This document shows, piece by piece, positions 9,238 to 18,153 of a stretch of DNA of 64,000 nucleotides (positions are counted from its first letter, which is position 1; the number at the start of each line of letters is the position of its first letter). This DNA is from Rhodobacter maris (lineage in GTDB: Bacteria > Pseudomonadota > Alphaproteobacteria > Rhodobacterales > Rhodobacteraceae). The DNA lies in NCBI RefSeq assembly GCF_900217815.1, contig NZ_OBMT01000005.1, forward strand, positions 1 to 64,000, in the 5' to 3' direction. The translations under genes and the position numbers were made by a program. The notes under the pieces were generated by a model. The model made no database searches and had not been told where the DNA came from. It worked only from the letters and a program-made list of their open reading frames with translations.

Positions 9238-9630
9238 ATGGCCAGACCACTCGTCACCCTTCTTGCCGGTCTCTCGATCATCGCCACACCGCTCCCCGCC
9301 CCGGCCGAGGCGCAAAGGGGCGACACAGCCCCGCTCGCCATTGCCTGTCGGGCCGATCGGCCGAAGGAGCCCGTGACCGCGGAGATCTGCGCGCTTTTTG
9401 CCGAACGGGTGGCGGCACGTTATCCCGGCCGCGCGGTGCGATTGCAAACCGCCCATACCGCATTGACGCTCGTGTTGCTCGAGGCCGGGCGCCAACGCTT
9501 CGTTGCCCGGATCGACCATGCCGCGGGCGAGGGCTTGGCTCAGGGCACGGCGCGCTTCGATGCGCCCCTCGATGCTGCCGCGCGTGCCGCGCTGATCGAC
9601 CGTCTGCTCGAGGCCGCGCCGCAGCTCTGA
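9238..9630 (+). CDS. Exported hypothetical protein
   Basis: A 130-residue protein starting with a clear Sec signal peptide (LVTLLAGLSIIATPLPAPAEA, cleavage expected near residue 25). The mature part has two cysteines (ACRA and EICA) that could form a disulfide, and mixed alpha-beta character. No family was recognised. It starts 20 bases after rlmH and is likely the last gene of that operon. Confidence 0.7.
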   Translation: MARPLVTLLAGLSIIATPLPAPAEAQRGDTAPLAIACRADRPKEPVTAEICALFAERVAARYPGRAVRLQTAHTALTLVLLEAGRQRFVARIDHAAGEGLAQGTARFDAPLDAAARAALIDRLLEAAPQL

Positions 9631-9735
9631 TCCCCAGGTGCCAGGCATCTGATTCAATTTGCAGACAAAAGCCCCGGTTTCGCCGTCATTTTGAAACCTG
9701 GTCACCATCCTTTACCCCTATTTTGTTCTCATCGC

Positions 9736-9758
9736 GATGTGGTAACGTGATGTGGTAA
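9736..9758 (+). repeat. Direct repeat upstream of the first RTX gene
   Basis: GATGTGGTAA occurs at 9736-9745 and again at 9749-9758, thirteen bases start to start, just before the RTX start codon. It could be a regulator site on one or two faces of the helix, or a chance duplication. Confidence 0.35.
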
Positions 9759-9769
9759 AGAGTGAAATC

Positions 9770-12203
9770 ATGGCATCGGGTCTGATCGGCATCGGGACTC
9801 TGTGCGGAGGCGGGCTGGACCTGCCGGCCGGACAGGCGGAGATCTGGATCGGCGGTAGCGCTGCCGAACCAAGGATCACGGTTGCCAATTACAGTTTTGG
9901 GGCGAGCGAGATTTTCGGCCTCAGCGCAAGTGGTGCGCTGAACGCATCCGATGAGCGGCTGCATCTGACCGAGACCCGGATCCCGGCGGTCATCAACGGC
10001 AGCGCTGGCGCGCTCTCGCTGTCCGCAATCCGCGACGGGCTAGAGGCCGCGGCACAGGGCGACACGGGCGCCCGGCTCGGTTTTCTCGATGCCGCCGCCT
10101 TTCAGGCGCAGGCGGCCAGCCTTCTGACGACCGAAGGGAGCGGTCAGGCGCTTCTGATCGCCGCGCCGGTCTCCGGTGCGGGGATTACGGTCTATGGCTG
10201 GAACGACGCGCAGGCCACGCTCAGCCTTGTGCAGACCGTCGCTGATACCGAGCTGCGCTATCTCGACCGGGTCTCCGATATGGCGCTGGTGCAATCGGGC
10301 AATGCGCGGTTTCTGTTCGTCGGCTCGGCCTCCGAGCACGGGGTGACGGGCTTCGCACTCGACGCGAGCGGCACGCTCGGCGCGGAAATCAGCCTCGGGA
10401 TGACGGAATCGGTGCCGGTCCAGACTGTCACCGCACTTGCGAGCGCAACGATCGGCACGACAGGCTTTCTGATCACCGCCGCCGCGGGCTCTTCGAGCCT
10501 CACCGTCATGAAAGTGGGCGCCGATGGCAGCATCGACGTGACCGACCACATGATCGACGATCTCCACACCCGCTTTGCCGGGGCGAGCAAGCTCGAGGTG
10601 GTCAGCGTCGGAGATCATGTCTTCGTGCTCGCCGCTGGCAGCGATGACGGGCTCACTCTTTTTGCGCCTCACCCCGGAGGGGCGGCTGGTGCTGATCGAA
10701 AGCCTCGCCGATACGGATGATCTGGTGCTCGACGGGGTGACGGCGCTCGCCGCCGCCGCGCTGGGCGATGCAATCCGCATTTTCACCACCTCGGGCAGTG
10801 AGGCGGGGCTCGGACAGATCGCGCTCGACATCTCAACTCTCGGTGCCGTCAGTTCGAAAGACATGGGCACGCTCACCGGCACCGCGGGAGATGACATGCT
10901 CTCCCTCACCACCGGATCAGGCACGCTCCTGGGCGACGCCGGCAACGATATTCTGAGCGACGGGCCGGGCTGCGACCGGCTGCAGGGGGGCGCCGGGGCC
11001 GATATTTTCGTGCTCTGCGCGGATGGCCAGACGGATACGATCCTCGATGTCACCCCGGGCGAGGACCGGATCGATCTTTCGGGTTGGCCGATGTTCTATG
11101 CCGCGCGCCAGGCGCTCTACATCGCCACCGCAACCGGCGCCACGCTGCGCTTCGGCGACGAAGTGCTGGTGCTCCGCTCGGCTGCGGGCAAGCCTTTGAC
11201 ACTTCAGGATATTGCCGCGCTGATCCCATTCGTGACAAGCCATTTCGAGGTCACGGTGCAGCCGCTTTTACACAGCGATCCCGACCCCGTTCCGGAATCG
11301 CCGGAGACGCCGGGGTTACACCTTACCGGCACTGATGGCGACGACAGCCTGGACGGTGGTGCGGGCAGCGACGTGATCGACGGCGGCAACGGCGATGACC
11401 GGCTTTTTGGCGAGGGCGGTGATGACTGGCTGGCGGGGCGCGGCGGAAACGACAGCCTCGATGGCGGCGACGGCAATGATTCCCTGGCCTCTGCCGCGGG
11501 CGACGACGTGATTCATGGCGGCGCCGGGAACGACAATATCGGCGCCGGCACAGGCCATGACACGGTTTTCAGCGAGGCTGGCCACGACACGATCGGCGGC
11601 GGCGCGGGCAGGGATTCGCTCAGCGGCGGCGCCGATAACGACGCGATCAGCGGCGGGCCGGGCAATGACCGGCTGTTCGGTGACGATGGTGCGGATTCGC
11701 TCGCGGGCGGCATCGGCAACGACCGCGTCGATGGCGGCGCCGGAGAGGATGATCTGGGCGGCGGCCCCGGGTGCGACACGCTTTTGGGCGGGTCCGGTGA
11801 TGACCGGCTGGGCGGCGGCGAGGGGGATGATGCGCTTTTTGGCGAGTCCGGCGACGATTTTCTGGCCGGGGGCGGGCGTAACGACAGGCTCTCTGGCGGA
11901 GAGGGCGCCGACACGCTCAATGGTGGAACGGGCGAAGACTGGCTCGCGGGCGGCGCGGGGGCCGATCTCTTCGTGTTCAATCTGCTCACCGCGGGCGAGC
12001 ATGACGTGATCGCCGATTTCGAGACCGGGCTCGACCGGATCCGGCTTGCAGACATCCCCCCCGCGGCCAGCGGCGGGCGGTTCGGCACGCTCACATTCGA
12101 GGCCGCAGCACAGGGCACGCTCCTGATCTGGCACGGGCACGAGATCCTGCTCGAAGGCGTTGTTCAGGCAGATCTGTCCGCAAAAGACTTTCTCTTTGTC
12201 TGA
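9770..12203 (+). pseudogene. RTX calcium-binding protein with beta-propeller-like N-terminus, one-base frameshift
   Basis: Two overlapping frames make one protein if a single T is removed from the five-T run at 10659-10663; the joined product would be 810 residues. The N-terminal 350 residues hold repeated units ending in patterns such as FLFVGSASEHGVTGFALDAS, like a lactonase-type beta-propeller. The rest is an RTX domain of about 20 GGxGxDxxx nonapeptides that would bind calcium after secretion, then a C-terminal secretion region ending KDFLFV. There is no Sec signal. As written the first frame stops at 10720, giving a 316-residue product without RTX repeats. The cause could be a real mutation, a sequencing error, or frameshifting. 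Confidence 0.7.
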
Positions 12204-12290
12204 ACTTTGTCGGCCGCGCGCGCGGTTTGATCTTTGCCCTCTATCTTCCCCGGGTTTAGGCTCACGGGAGTTTTACCCAGGATGTGTGAC

Positions 12291-14771
12291 ATGACTCTAT
12301 TCGAGGCGCTCGATAAACCCCTTGTGGCAGATCCCTTGCTGCGCGCAGCCGAGTTGACGGAAACCACTGACGCCGCCGCCACGCCAATCACCAGCTACAC
12401 GCTGGCCATTGACGACACGATCGACGGGACGATCTCGAACGCCAGCGACACGGATTGGTTCAAAGTCACCCTTGATGCGGGCGAAAGCTATGTTGCCATG
12501 GTCTGGGGCACCGGCGGGGACAGTGTCGCGCTGACCGATACCGTGCTCTCGGTCTACAATGCCAACGGCACGCTGATCGCCAGCAATGACGACGCGAGCG
12601 AATATACCCGGTTCTCGCTGATCAATTTCACCGCGGCCACGAGCGGCAGCTATTACGTCGCCGTCAGCGGCTACGGCACCGAGACCGGCACCTATACGAT
12701 GCAGATCGCCGACGATGTCTTCTCGATCGAGCAGATCGCAAGCTACAGCGCGAATTTCGACTGGGGCATTTCCGCGCCGATCCATTTCGACGTGAGCGCC
12801 GGCGACACGCTCAGCGTCAACATCAGCGGGCTGACCGCCGCCGGCAAACAACTTGCACTCTGGGCGCTCGAGGCCTGGTCGGTCGCCACGGGGCTGACCT
12901 TCACCACAAGCACGAGCGCCAGCGCCGATATCATCTTCGATGACAACCAGTCCGGCGCCTTCTCCGGGCCCGAATCCTACTATCCGGACACCGGCATCAT
13001 CACCCAGTCGAGCGTCAATATCGGCAGCAGCTGGATCGATGAATATGGCACCACGATCGACAGCTATTCGTTCCAGACCTATGTGCATGAGATCGGCCAT
13101 GCGCTCGGCCTCGGCCATACCGGCCCCTATGATGGTTCAGCGACCTATGGCGTGAGCAATGCCTATGCGAATGATTGCACGATCTATTCGATCATGTCCT
13201 ATTTCAGCACTGCCGAAAACACCACGATCGACGGCGGAGACCCCGGGGTGATCACCCCGATGATGGCCGATTACCTCGCGATCCAAAGCCTTTACGGCGC
13301 CTCCACCGCCTACACTGGCAACACTGTCTGGGGCGCCAATTCCACTGTCGGCGGCTATCTGGGAGAGATCTTTTCTTATGTCTTCGACGGCGTCACGGCC
13401 GACAGTTCGGTTTATGGCGGATACGAGATTGCCTTTACCGTCTATGACAGCGCGGGCCATGACACGCTCGACATGAGCGGGACCTCTGCAGACCAGAGGC
13501 TTGATCTTACCCCCGGAAGTCTTTCGGACGTCTATGGGTATGTCAACAACATGGGCATCGCCACCACGACGATCATCGAAGATGTATTTTCGGGTGCGGG
13601 CGATGACGTGATTACCGGCAACAGCGCAGACAATCTGATCGATGCAGGCACAGGCAATGATACGGTTGACGGCGGCGCTGGCTCCGATACTGCGGTGATC
13701 ACCGGCCTCCGCCTTGCCGCCAGCATCTCTGTACAATCGAACGGGCTCCGGATCGTTTCGGCCGACGGCACCGATCTCTATTCCAACGTCGAATATTTCC
13801 AGTTCGAGGATGCCACCTACAGCTATGCCGAACTGACCGCGCCAAATTCGGGCGACTCGGGCCTTGCGCTCGGCGATGCCACCTCGACCAGCGACCAGAA
13901 CCTGACCGGCGGCGCCGGAAACGACACGTTGCAGGGCGGCTATGGCAACGACCTGCTCAGCGGCGGCGCGGGCGATGACGGGCTGCGCGGCAGCCTCGGC
14001 GACGACACGCTTTCGGGTGGCGAGGGCAATGACAACCTGTCCGGCTCCGATGGCAACGACCTTCTCGATGGCGACGATGGCGATGATCTGATCGGCGGCG
14101 GCCTCGGCGACGACGAGATCAACGGCGGCGCCGGAAACGACTTCATGGGCGGTGGTCAGGGCAACGACACGGTCAGAGGCGCGGATGGCAACGACACGGT
14201 CAACGGCGGCGCGGGCGACGACCTGCTGCTCGGCGACGCAGGCAATGACGTGATCGGCGCAAGCTTCGGCAATGACGTTCTCTCGGGCGGCACCGGCAAC
14301 GACGCGCTGGGCGGCGGCAGCGGGCGCGACTGGATCCAGGGCGATGCCGGCAACGACACGGTCGGGGGCGGCGAAGGCGACGACACGATCCAGGGCGGAA
14401 CGGGCGACGACTTCCTCGCCGGGGGCGGGCGCGACGACGACATCGACGGCGGCGACGGCAACGACATCATCAACGGTGGCGAGGGCGACGACACGATGAG
14501 CGGCGGAGCGGGGTCCGATATCTTCGTGTTCAACGAGGGCCACGCGGGCGATGTCGACATCCTCACCGATTTTGAGCAGGGCACCGATTTGATCCGCCTC
14601 CTCGGCGTCGAGAACGCGCCCGGCAGCGGCTTGCAGGGCTATGTCGATGCGCTCTGGCCCGAGCAGGTGACCTATCAGGGCGAATCCGCTCTCGCGCTCT
14701 ACTACGACGGCCAGATGATCGTCGTGCTTGGCGTGGACACGATGACGAAGGACGATTTCCTGTTCGTGTGA
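12291..14771 (+). CDS. Serralysin-family RTX metalloprotease (M10B) with N-terminal PPC-like domain
   Basis: An 826-residue secreted zinc protease. Residues about 35-135 resemble a PPC (pre-peptidase C-terminal) domain (DTDWFKVTLDAGESYVAMVWG, SGSYYVAVSGYG). The catalytic domain carries HEIGHALGLGH near residue 266 (three zinc histidines and the catalytic Glu) and the Met-turn YSIMSYF near 300. A peptidase M10 C-terminal segment and about 25 RTX nonapeptides follow, then a secretion tail ending DFLFV. The ATG at 12291 follows AGGA; an ATG nine bases earlier is possible. There is no Sec signal, as expected for type I export. No serralysin inhibitor gene or exporter lies nearby. Confidence 0.93.
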   Translation: MTLFEALDKPLVADPLLRAAELTETTDAAATPITSYTLAIDDTIDGTISNASDTDWFKVTLDAGESYVAMVWGTGGDSVALTDTVLSVYNANGTLIASNDDASEYTRFSLINFTAATSGSYYVAVSGYGTETGTYTMQIADDVFSIEQIASYSANFDWGISAPIHFDVSAGDTLSVNISGLTAAGKQLALWALEAWSVATGLTFTTSTSASADIIFDDNQSGAFSGPESYYPDTGIITQSSVNIGSSWIDEYGTTIDSYSFQTYVHEIGHALGLGHTGPYDGSATYGVSNAYANDCTIYSIMSYFSTAENTTIDGGDPGVITPMMADYLAIQSLYGASTAYTGNTVWGANSTVGGYLGEIFSYVFDGVTADSSVYGGYEIAFTVYDSAGHDTLDMSGTSADQRLDLTPGSLSDVYGYVNNMGIATTTIIEDVFSGAGDDVITGNSADNLIDAGTGNDTVDGGAGSDTAVITGLRLAASISVQSNGLRIVSADGTDLYSNVEYFQFEDATYSYAELTAPNSGDSGLALGDATSTSDQNLTGGAGNDTLQGGYGNDLLSGGAGDDGLRGSLGDDTLSGGEGNDNLSGSDGNDLLDGDDGDDLIGGGLGDDEINGGAGNDFMGGGQGNDTVRGADGNDTVNGGAGDDLLLGDAGNDVIGASFGNDVLSGGTGNDALGGGSGRDWIQGDAGNDTVGGGEGDDTIQGGTGDDFLAGGGRDDDIDGGDGNDIINGGEGDDTMSGGAGSDIFVFNEGHAGDVDILTDFEQGTDLIRLLGVENAPGSGLQGYVDALWPEQVTYQGESALALYYDGQMIVVLGVDTMTKDDFLFV

Positions 14772-14799
14772 ACCGTGACCAAAAGTCCGGACACAACCC

Positions 14800-14824
14800 G
14801 GGGGCGCCACACTGCGGCGCCCCC
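14800..14824 (+). terminator. Hairpin after the serralysin gene
   Basis: A nine-bp perfect stem GGGGGCGCC / GGCGCCCCC with a seven-base loop lies 28 bases past the stop codon. The trailing T tract is poor (GCAACTTT), so termination may be partial. Confidence 0.5.
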
Positions 14825-14975
14825 GCAACTTTGGGCATCAACCGCGTGCCCTGATAGCGTTATCCACGCGGGTTTATGGCCACCCGATGGCGCCAATTTC
14901 TTTACGCAATATAAACTTTATGCTTATGTGGCGCCACGCTAGCCAGTTTTGCAGCTAAAGCGGGGGGAGTTTACC

Positions 14976-17900
14976 ATGGCCATTTCTTACGAGCTGAGCG
15001 GTTTCAGCTTTTATCTCGACGGATCGGACAATGTCACGAGCCTGACCCAGGCCTCCGTCATCGTGAACGGAAGCTCCGATCTCGAATTCACCTTCATTCC
15101 AGACGGGGAAGACTCGTCGTCGTTCTATGGCGAACTCGACGCGTCGCAGGGCGAAGTCTACAGCACTACCGTCGAGATCGGCGGCAGTTCGGCCGCACTC
15201 GATTTCAACTCCTGGGATGTCGAGATGTTCTCGGTGACTTACGACGGCCAGAGCGCGCAAGTCGTGATGTTCGAGAACCCCTATACCAATCAGGCGATCA
15301 TTCTCCCGGCGGCGGGAACGCTCCTGTCGGGCGGCACGCTGCCGTCGGAAGCGCTGCTTGCCGCGATTGTTGCCGATGGCGTGCCCTCGGCCATTACCAC
15401 CGGCCCCTTCGCCATGAACGAACCCTTCACGCTCGACGAGATCGCCGGTGTGGTCGCGACCGAATACGATCCCTTCACCGGCACCGCCGATGCCGATGTG
15501 CTTTCCGGCATGAATGGCGACGAGACGCTGAGCGGCCTCGCGGGCAATGACACGATCACCGGCGGCGACGGCCATGACACGCTGCTGGGAGGCGCGGGCA
15601 GCGACAACCTCGACGGCGGACCCGGCAATGACTCGCTCGTCGGTGGCGATGGCGCCGATACGATCATCGGCGGCAGCGGGCTCGACGTGATCTCGGGGAC
15701 CGCCGCGGAATTCGATGGCGACTCCATTTCCGGCTTCGACTATGGCGACGAACTGCGGATCACCGGGGTGAGCGATGTCGAAGGCGTGCAGATCGGCAAC
15801 GGCATCCTCGATATCGACGCCGACGGCGATGGCAGCGTCGACTATTACGGCACGTTCTTCTCCGCGAGCGGCACTTACGAGGTGAACAAGGTGATGGACG
15901 GCGATACGCTGGTGATCACCCTCGCGGGCGCGCCGGAAGCCCAAATCGGCACCGCGCTCGGCAGTCAGGACGATTTCGCCAATATCGCCCCGGTGTTGTT
16001 CTCGGATCCGAACTTCGTGCCGATGACGATGCTCTATTCCGGCGCGATCGAGGGGATCGAGCTGCTGCCCGAAGGATACACGATCTACCGGATCAACGAG
16101 GACTCGTCGCAAACTGCGGTGGTCAGCATCGACCGCGGCATTTTCCTGACCTCGGGGGACGGGCCGGGAACGGCGAACACCGTCCATAACCACACCGTCA
16201 ACCTGAACGAAAACGGCAATGCCAACCTGACCGAAGCCGCGCATGACGCCTATTCGGGAGCCGGGACGACCTATGACGCCTCCTACATCGAATTCACTTT
16301 CGATGCGGCCGATCTGGGTGATGCGCCCTCGATCTCCTTCACGCTGTTCTTCGGTTCGGAAGAATATCCCGAGTATGTCAACAGCTCCTTCGTCGACATC
16401 GCCGCGATCTTCGTGAACGGCACCAATTACGCGCTGTTCAACAATGACGCGAACCAGCCGCTGGCGATCACCGGTGAGAGCATCAACACCGAAGGCAACT
16501 TCTATAACAACGCGGACGGCATCTACACGACTGAATATGATGGCTTCTCGGTCATGCTGACGGTTGTTGCGCCGATCCAGGAAGGCCTCAACACGGTGAT
16601 GATCGGCATCGCCGATACGGGCGACCATGCCTATGACTCGGGCCTCTTCATCGGCAATGTGCAAGCCTCTGACTTCGATTTCTCGGGCAGCTACATCACC
16701 GTCGACGGCACCGATGGCGACGATACGATCAACTCGAACGCGGCGCCGGAACTTGTGGAGCTTGGCGAAGGCGCCGATACTGTTACCGGCACGCCCGACG
16801 AGCTTGATGGCGACGTGATCGACGGCTGGGGTGACGACGACGAACTTCAGTTCGAAGGCGTCGAATTCGGCGAGGATGACGTGCACATCACGCTCGGCTC
16901 GGCGATCCTCGATATTGACACCGACGGCGATGGCGTGGCCGACACCACCACCACGCTCGAGGGCAACTTCACCCAGGCGGTCTTCAGCTTCGAAACGATT
17001 GATGGCAACACCGTCATCACCACGGAGGGCGCGCTGCCCGATGGAGTCGTGCCGCAAACCCCGACCGAGGGCAACGACACGCTGACCGGCACCGATGGCG
17101 ATGACACGCTCAGCGGGCTTGGCGGCAACGACCTGCTTCAGGGCGGCGATGGCAACGACCTTCTTGAGGGTGGCGACGGCGATGACGGCCTGCAGGGTCA
17201 GGCTGGCGACGACACGCTGATCGGCGGCGCGGGCAATGACAATCTCGCAGCTTCCGAGGGCAATGACTCGGTTCAGGGCGATGACGGCAATGACCGGATG
17301 GGCGGCGGCACCGGCGACGACGTCATGGATGGCGGCGACGGCAACGACTTCATGGGCGGCGGCCTGGACAACGACACCATGTTCGGCGGCACCGGCAACG
17401 ACACTGTGAACGGCGGCGCCGGAAACGACTCGATGGACGGCGGCGACGGCAAGGATGTCATGGGCGCAAGCTTCGGCAATGACACGGTCACCGGTGGCGA
17501 AGGCAACGACGACATTGGCGGCGGTGCCGGCCGTGATCTGCTCTCCGGTCAGGCCGGAAATGACACGATCGGTGGTGGCGAAGGCGCCGACACGATCCGT
17601 GGCGGTGCGGGGGACGACTTCCTCGCCGGTGGCGGCGGCCACGACGTTATCGAGGGCGGCATCGGCGACGACATGATCAACGGCGGTGCGGGCGATGACA
17701 CGATGACCGGCGGCGATGGCGCCGATGTCTTCGTGTTCAACGGCATGGTCGATGGCGACGAGGATTTCGTCCTCGATTTCGAAGACGGGATCGACATGTT
17801 CCGCATCTCGGGCATCGAGAACGAACCGGGCTCCGGCCTCGACGGTTATCTTGCCGCGCTCAACATTGCCGACACCACCGTCAACGGCGATGCGGCCGTG

Positions 17901-17984
17901 TCGATGTCCTATGAGGGGCAGATGATCTATGTGATGGGGCTGAGCGCCGCCGACCTGACCAAGGCCGATTTCATCTTCGCCTGA
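14976..17984 (+). CDS. Large RTX protein with choice-of-anchor L domain
   Basis: A 1002-residue acidic secreted protein. Residues 1-170 form a domain (start MAISYELSGFSFYLDG) that recurs in the next gene. A first RTX block (about 170-245) is followed by an extension and a choice-of-anchor L domain (about 370-565) with its typical FFGSEEYPEYVNSSFVD and DSGLFIGNV signatures. A second long RTX block (about 690-930) binds calcium, and the tail ends TKADFIFA. The ATG at 14976 follows GGGGGAG. Choice-of-anchor domains occur in surface and extracellular proteins with variable C-terminal sorting signals; here sorting would be by the RTX type I route. Binding partner unknown. Confidence 0.88.
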   Translation: MAISYELSGFSFYLDGSDNVTSLTQASVIVNGSSDLEFTFIPDGEDSSSFYGELDASQGEVYSTTVEIGGSSAALDFNSWDVEMFSVTYDGQSAQVVMFENPYTNQAIILPAAGTLLSGGTLPSEALLAAIVADGVPSAITTGPFAMNEPFTLDEIAGVVATEYDPFTGTADADVLSGMNGDETLSGLAGNDTITGGDGHDTLLGGAGSDNLDGGPGNDSLVGGDGADTIIGGSGLDVISGTAAEFDGDSISGFDYGDELRITGVSDVEGVQIGNGILDIDADGDGSVDYYGTFFSASGTYEVNKVMDGDTLVITLAGAPEAQIGTALGSQDDFANIAPVLFSDPNFVPMTMLYSGAIEGIELLPEGYTIYRINEDSSQTAVVSIDRGIFLTSGDGPGTANTVHNHTVNLNENGNANLTEAAHDAYSGAGTTYDASYIEFTFDAADLGDAPSISFTLFFGSEEYPEYVNSSFVDIAAIFVNGTNYALFNNDANQPLAITGESINTEGNFYNNADGIYTTEYDGFSVMLTVVAPIQEGLNTVMIGIADTGDHAYDSGLFIGNVQASDFDFSGSYITVDGTDGDDTINSNAAPELVELGEGADTVTGTPDELDGDVIDGWGDDDELQFEGVEFGEDDVHITLGSAILDIDTDGDGVADTTTTLEGNFTQAVFSFETIDGNTVITTEGALPDGVVPQTPTEGNDTLTGTDGDDTLSGLGGNDLLQGGDGNDLLEGGDGDDGLQGQAGDDTLIGGAGNDNLAASEGNDSVQGDDGNDRMGGGTGDDVMDGGDGNDFMGGGLDNDTMFGGTGNDTVNGGAGNDSMDGGDGKDVMGASFGNDTVTGGEGNDDIGGGAGRDLLSGQAGNDTIGGGEGADTIRGGAGDDFLAGGGGHDVIEGGIGDDMINGGAGDDTMTGGDGADVFVFNGMVDGDEDFVLDFEDGIDMFRISGIENEPGSGLDGYLAALNIADTTVNGDAAVSMSYEGQMIYVMGLSAADLTKADFIFA

Positions 17985-18008
17985 TCGCGCCACAGAGCAA
18001 AAACCACA

Positions 18009-18040
18009 GAGCGGGCCCTCGGGCCCGCCTGTTTGTCCCT
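18009..18040 (+). terminator. Intrinsic terminator between RTX genes three and four
   Basis: GCGGGCCC and GGGCCCGC (18011-18018, 18021-18028) form a tight stem followed by CTGTTTGT. It lies 25 bases past the upstream stop codon, so the fourth RTX gene probably has its own promoter in 18041-18153. Confidence 0.7.
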
Positions 18041-18153
18041 ATGGTCAAGTAGGGTATTTGCGACTTGTAGCCATGTCGCATCTGGCTTTTAGTGACTTCG
18101 TCACTCAGACGCGCGCCGCCACCAGCGCAAAATCTTAATGCAAGGACAGCCAG

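Noticed and set aside
10655-10720. Programmed +1 ribosomal frameshift in the first RTX gene
   Set aside because: There is no recognised slippery pattern with a stimulating structure or a stop right after the run. A simple base change or read error is more likely.
11330-12000. Short regularly spaced repeats that could suggest a CRISPR array
   Set aside because: The repeats encode the GGxGxDxxx calcium-binding motif in frame, vary at every copy, and have no constant repeat plus unique spacers.
12214-12225. CCGCGCGCGCGG palindrome after the first RTX gene as a terminator
   Set aside because: It has no loop and only a short T tract. It could be an alternating-GC stretch by chance.
14955-17993. 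A 1012-codon open frame on the minus strand, and similar long antisense frames at 11316-12140, 13137-14828 and 19612-20844
   Set aside because: They lie exactly opposite RTX repeats. The GGC/GAC/AAC-rich codons leave the antisense frames free of stops. They show no domain and only repeat patterns mirrored from the RTX array.
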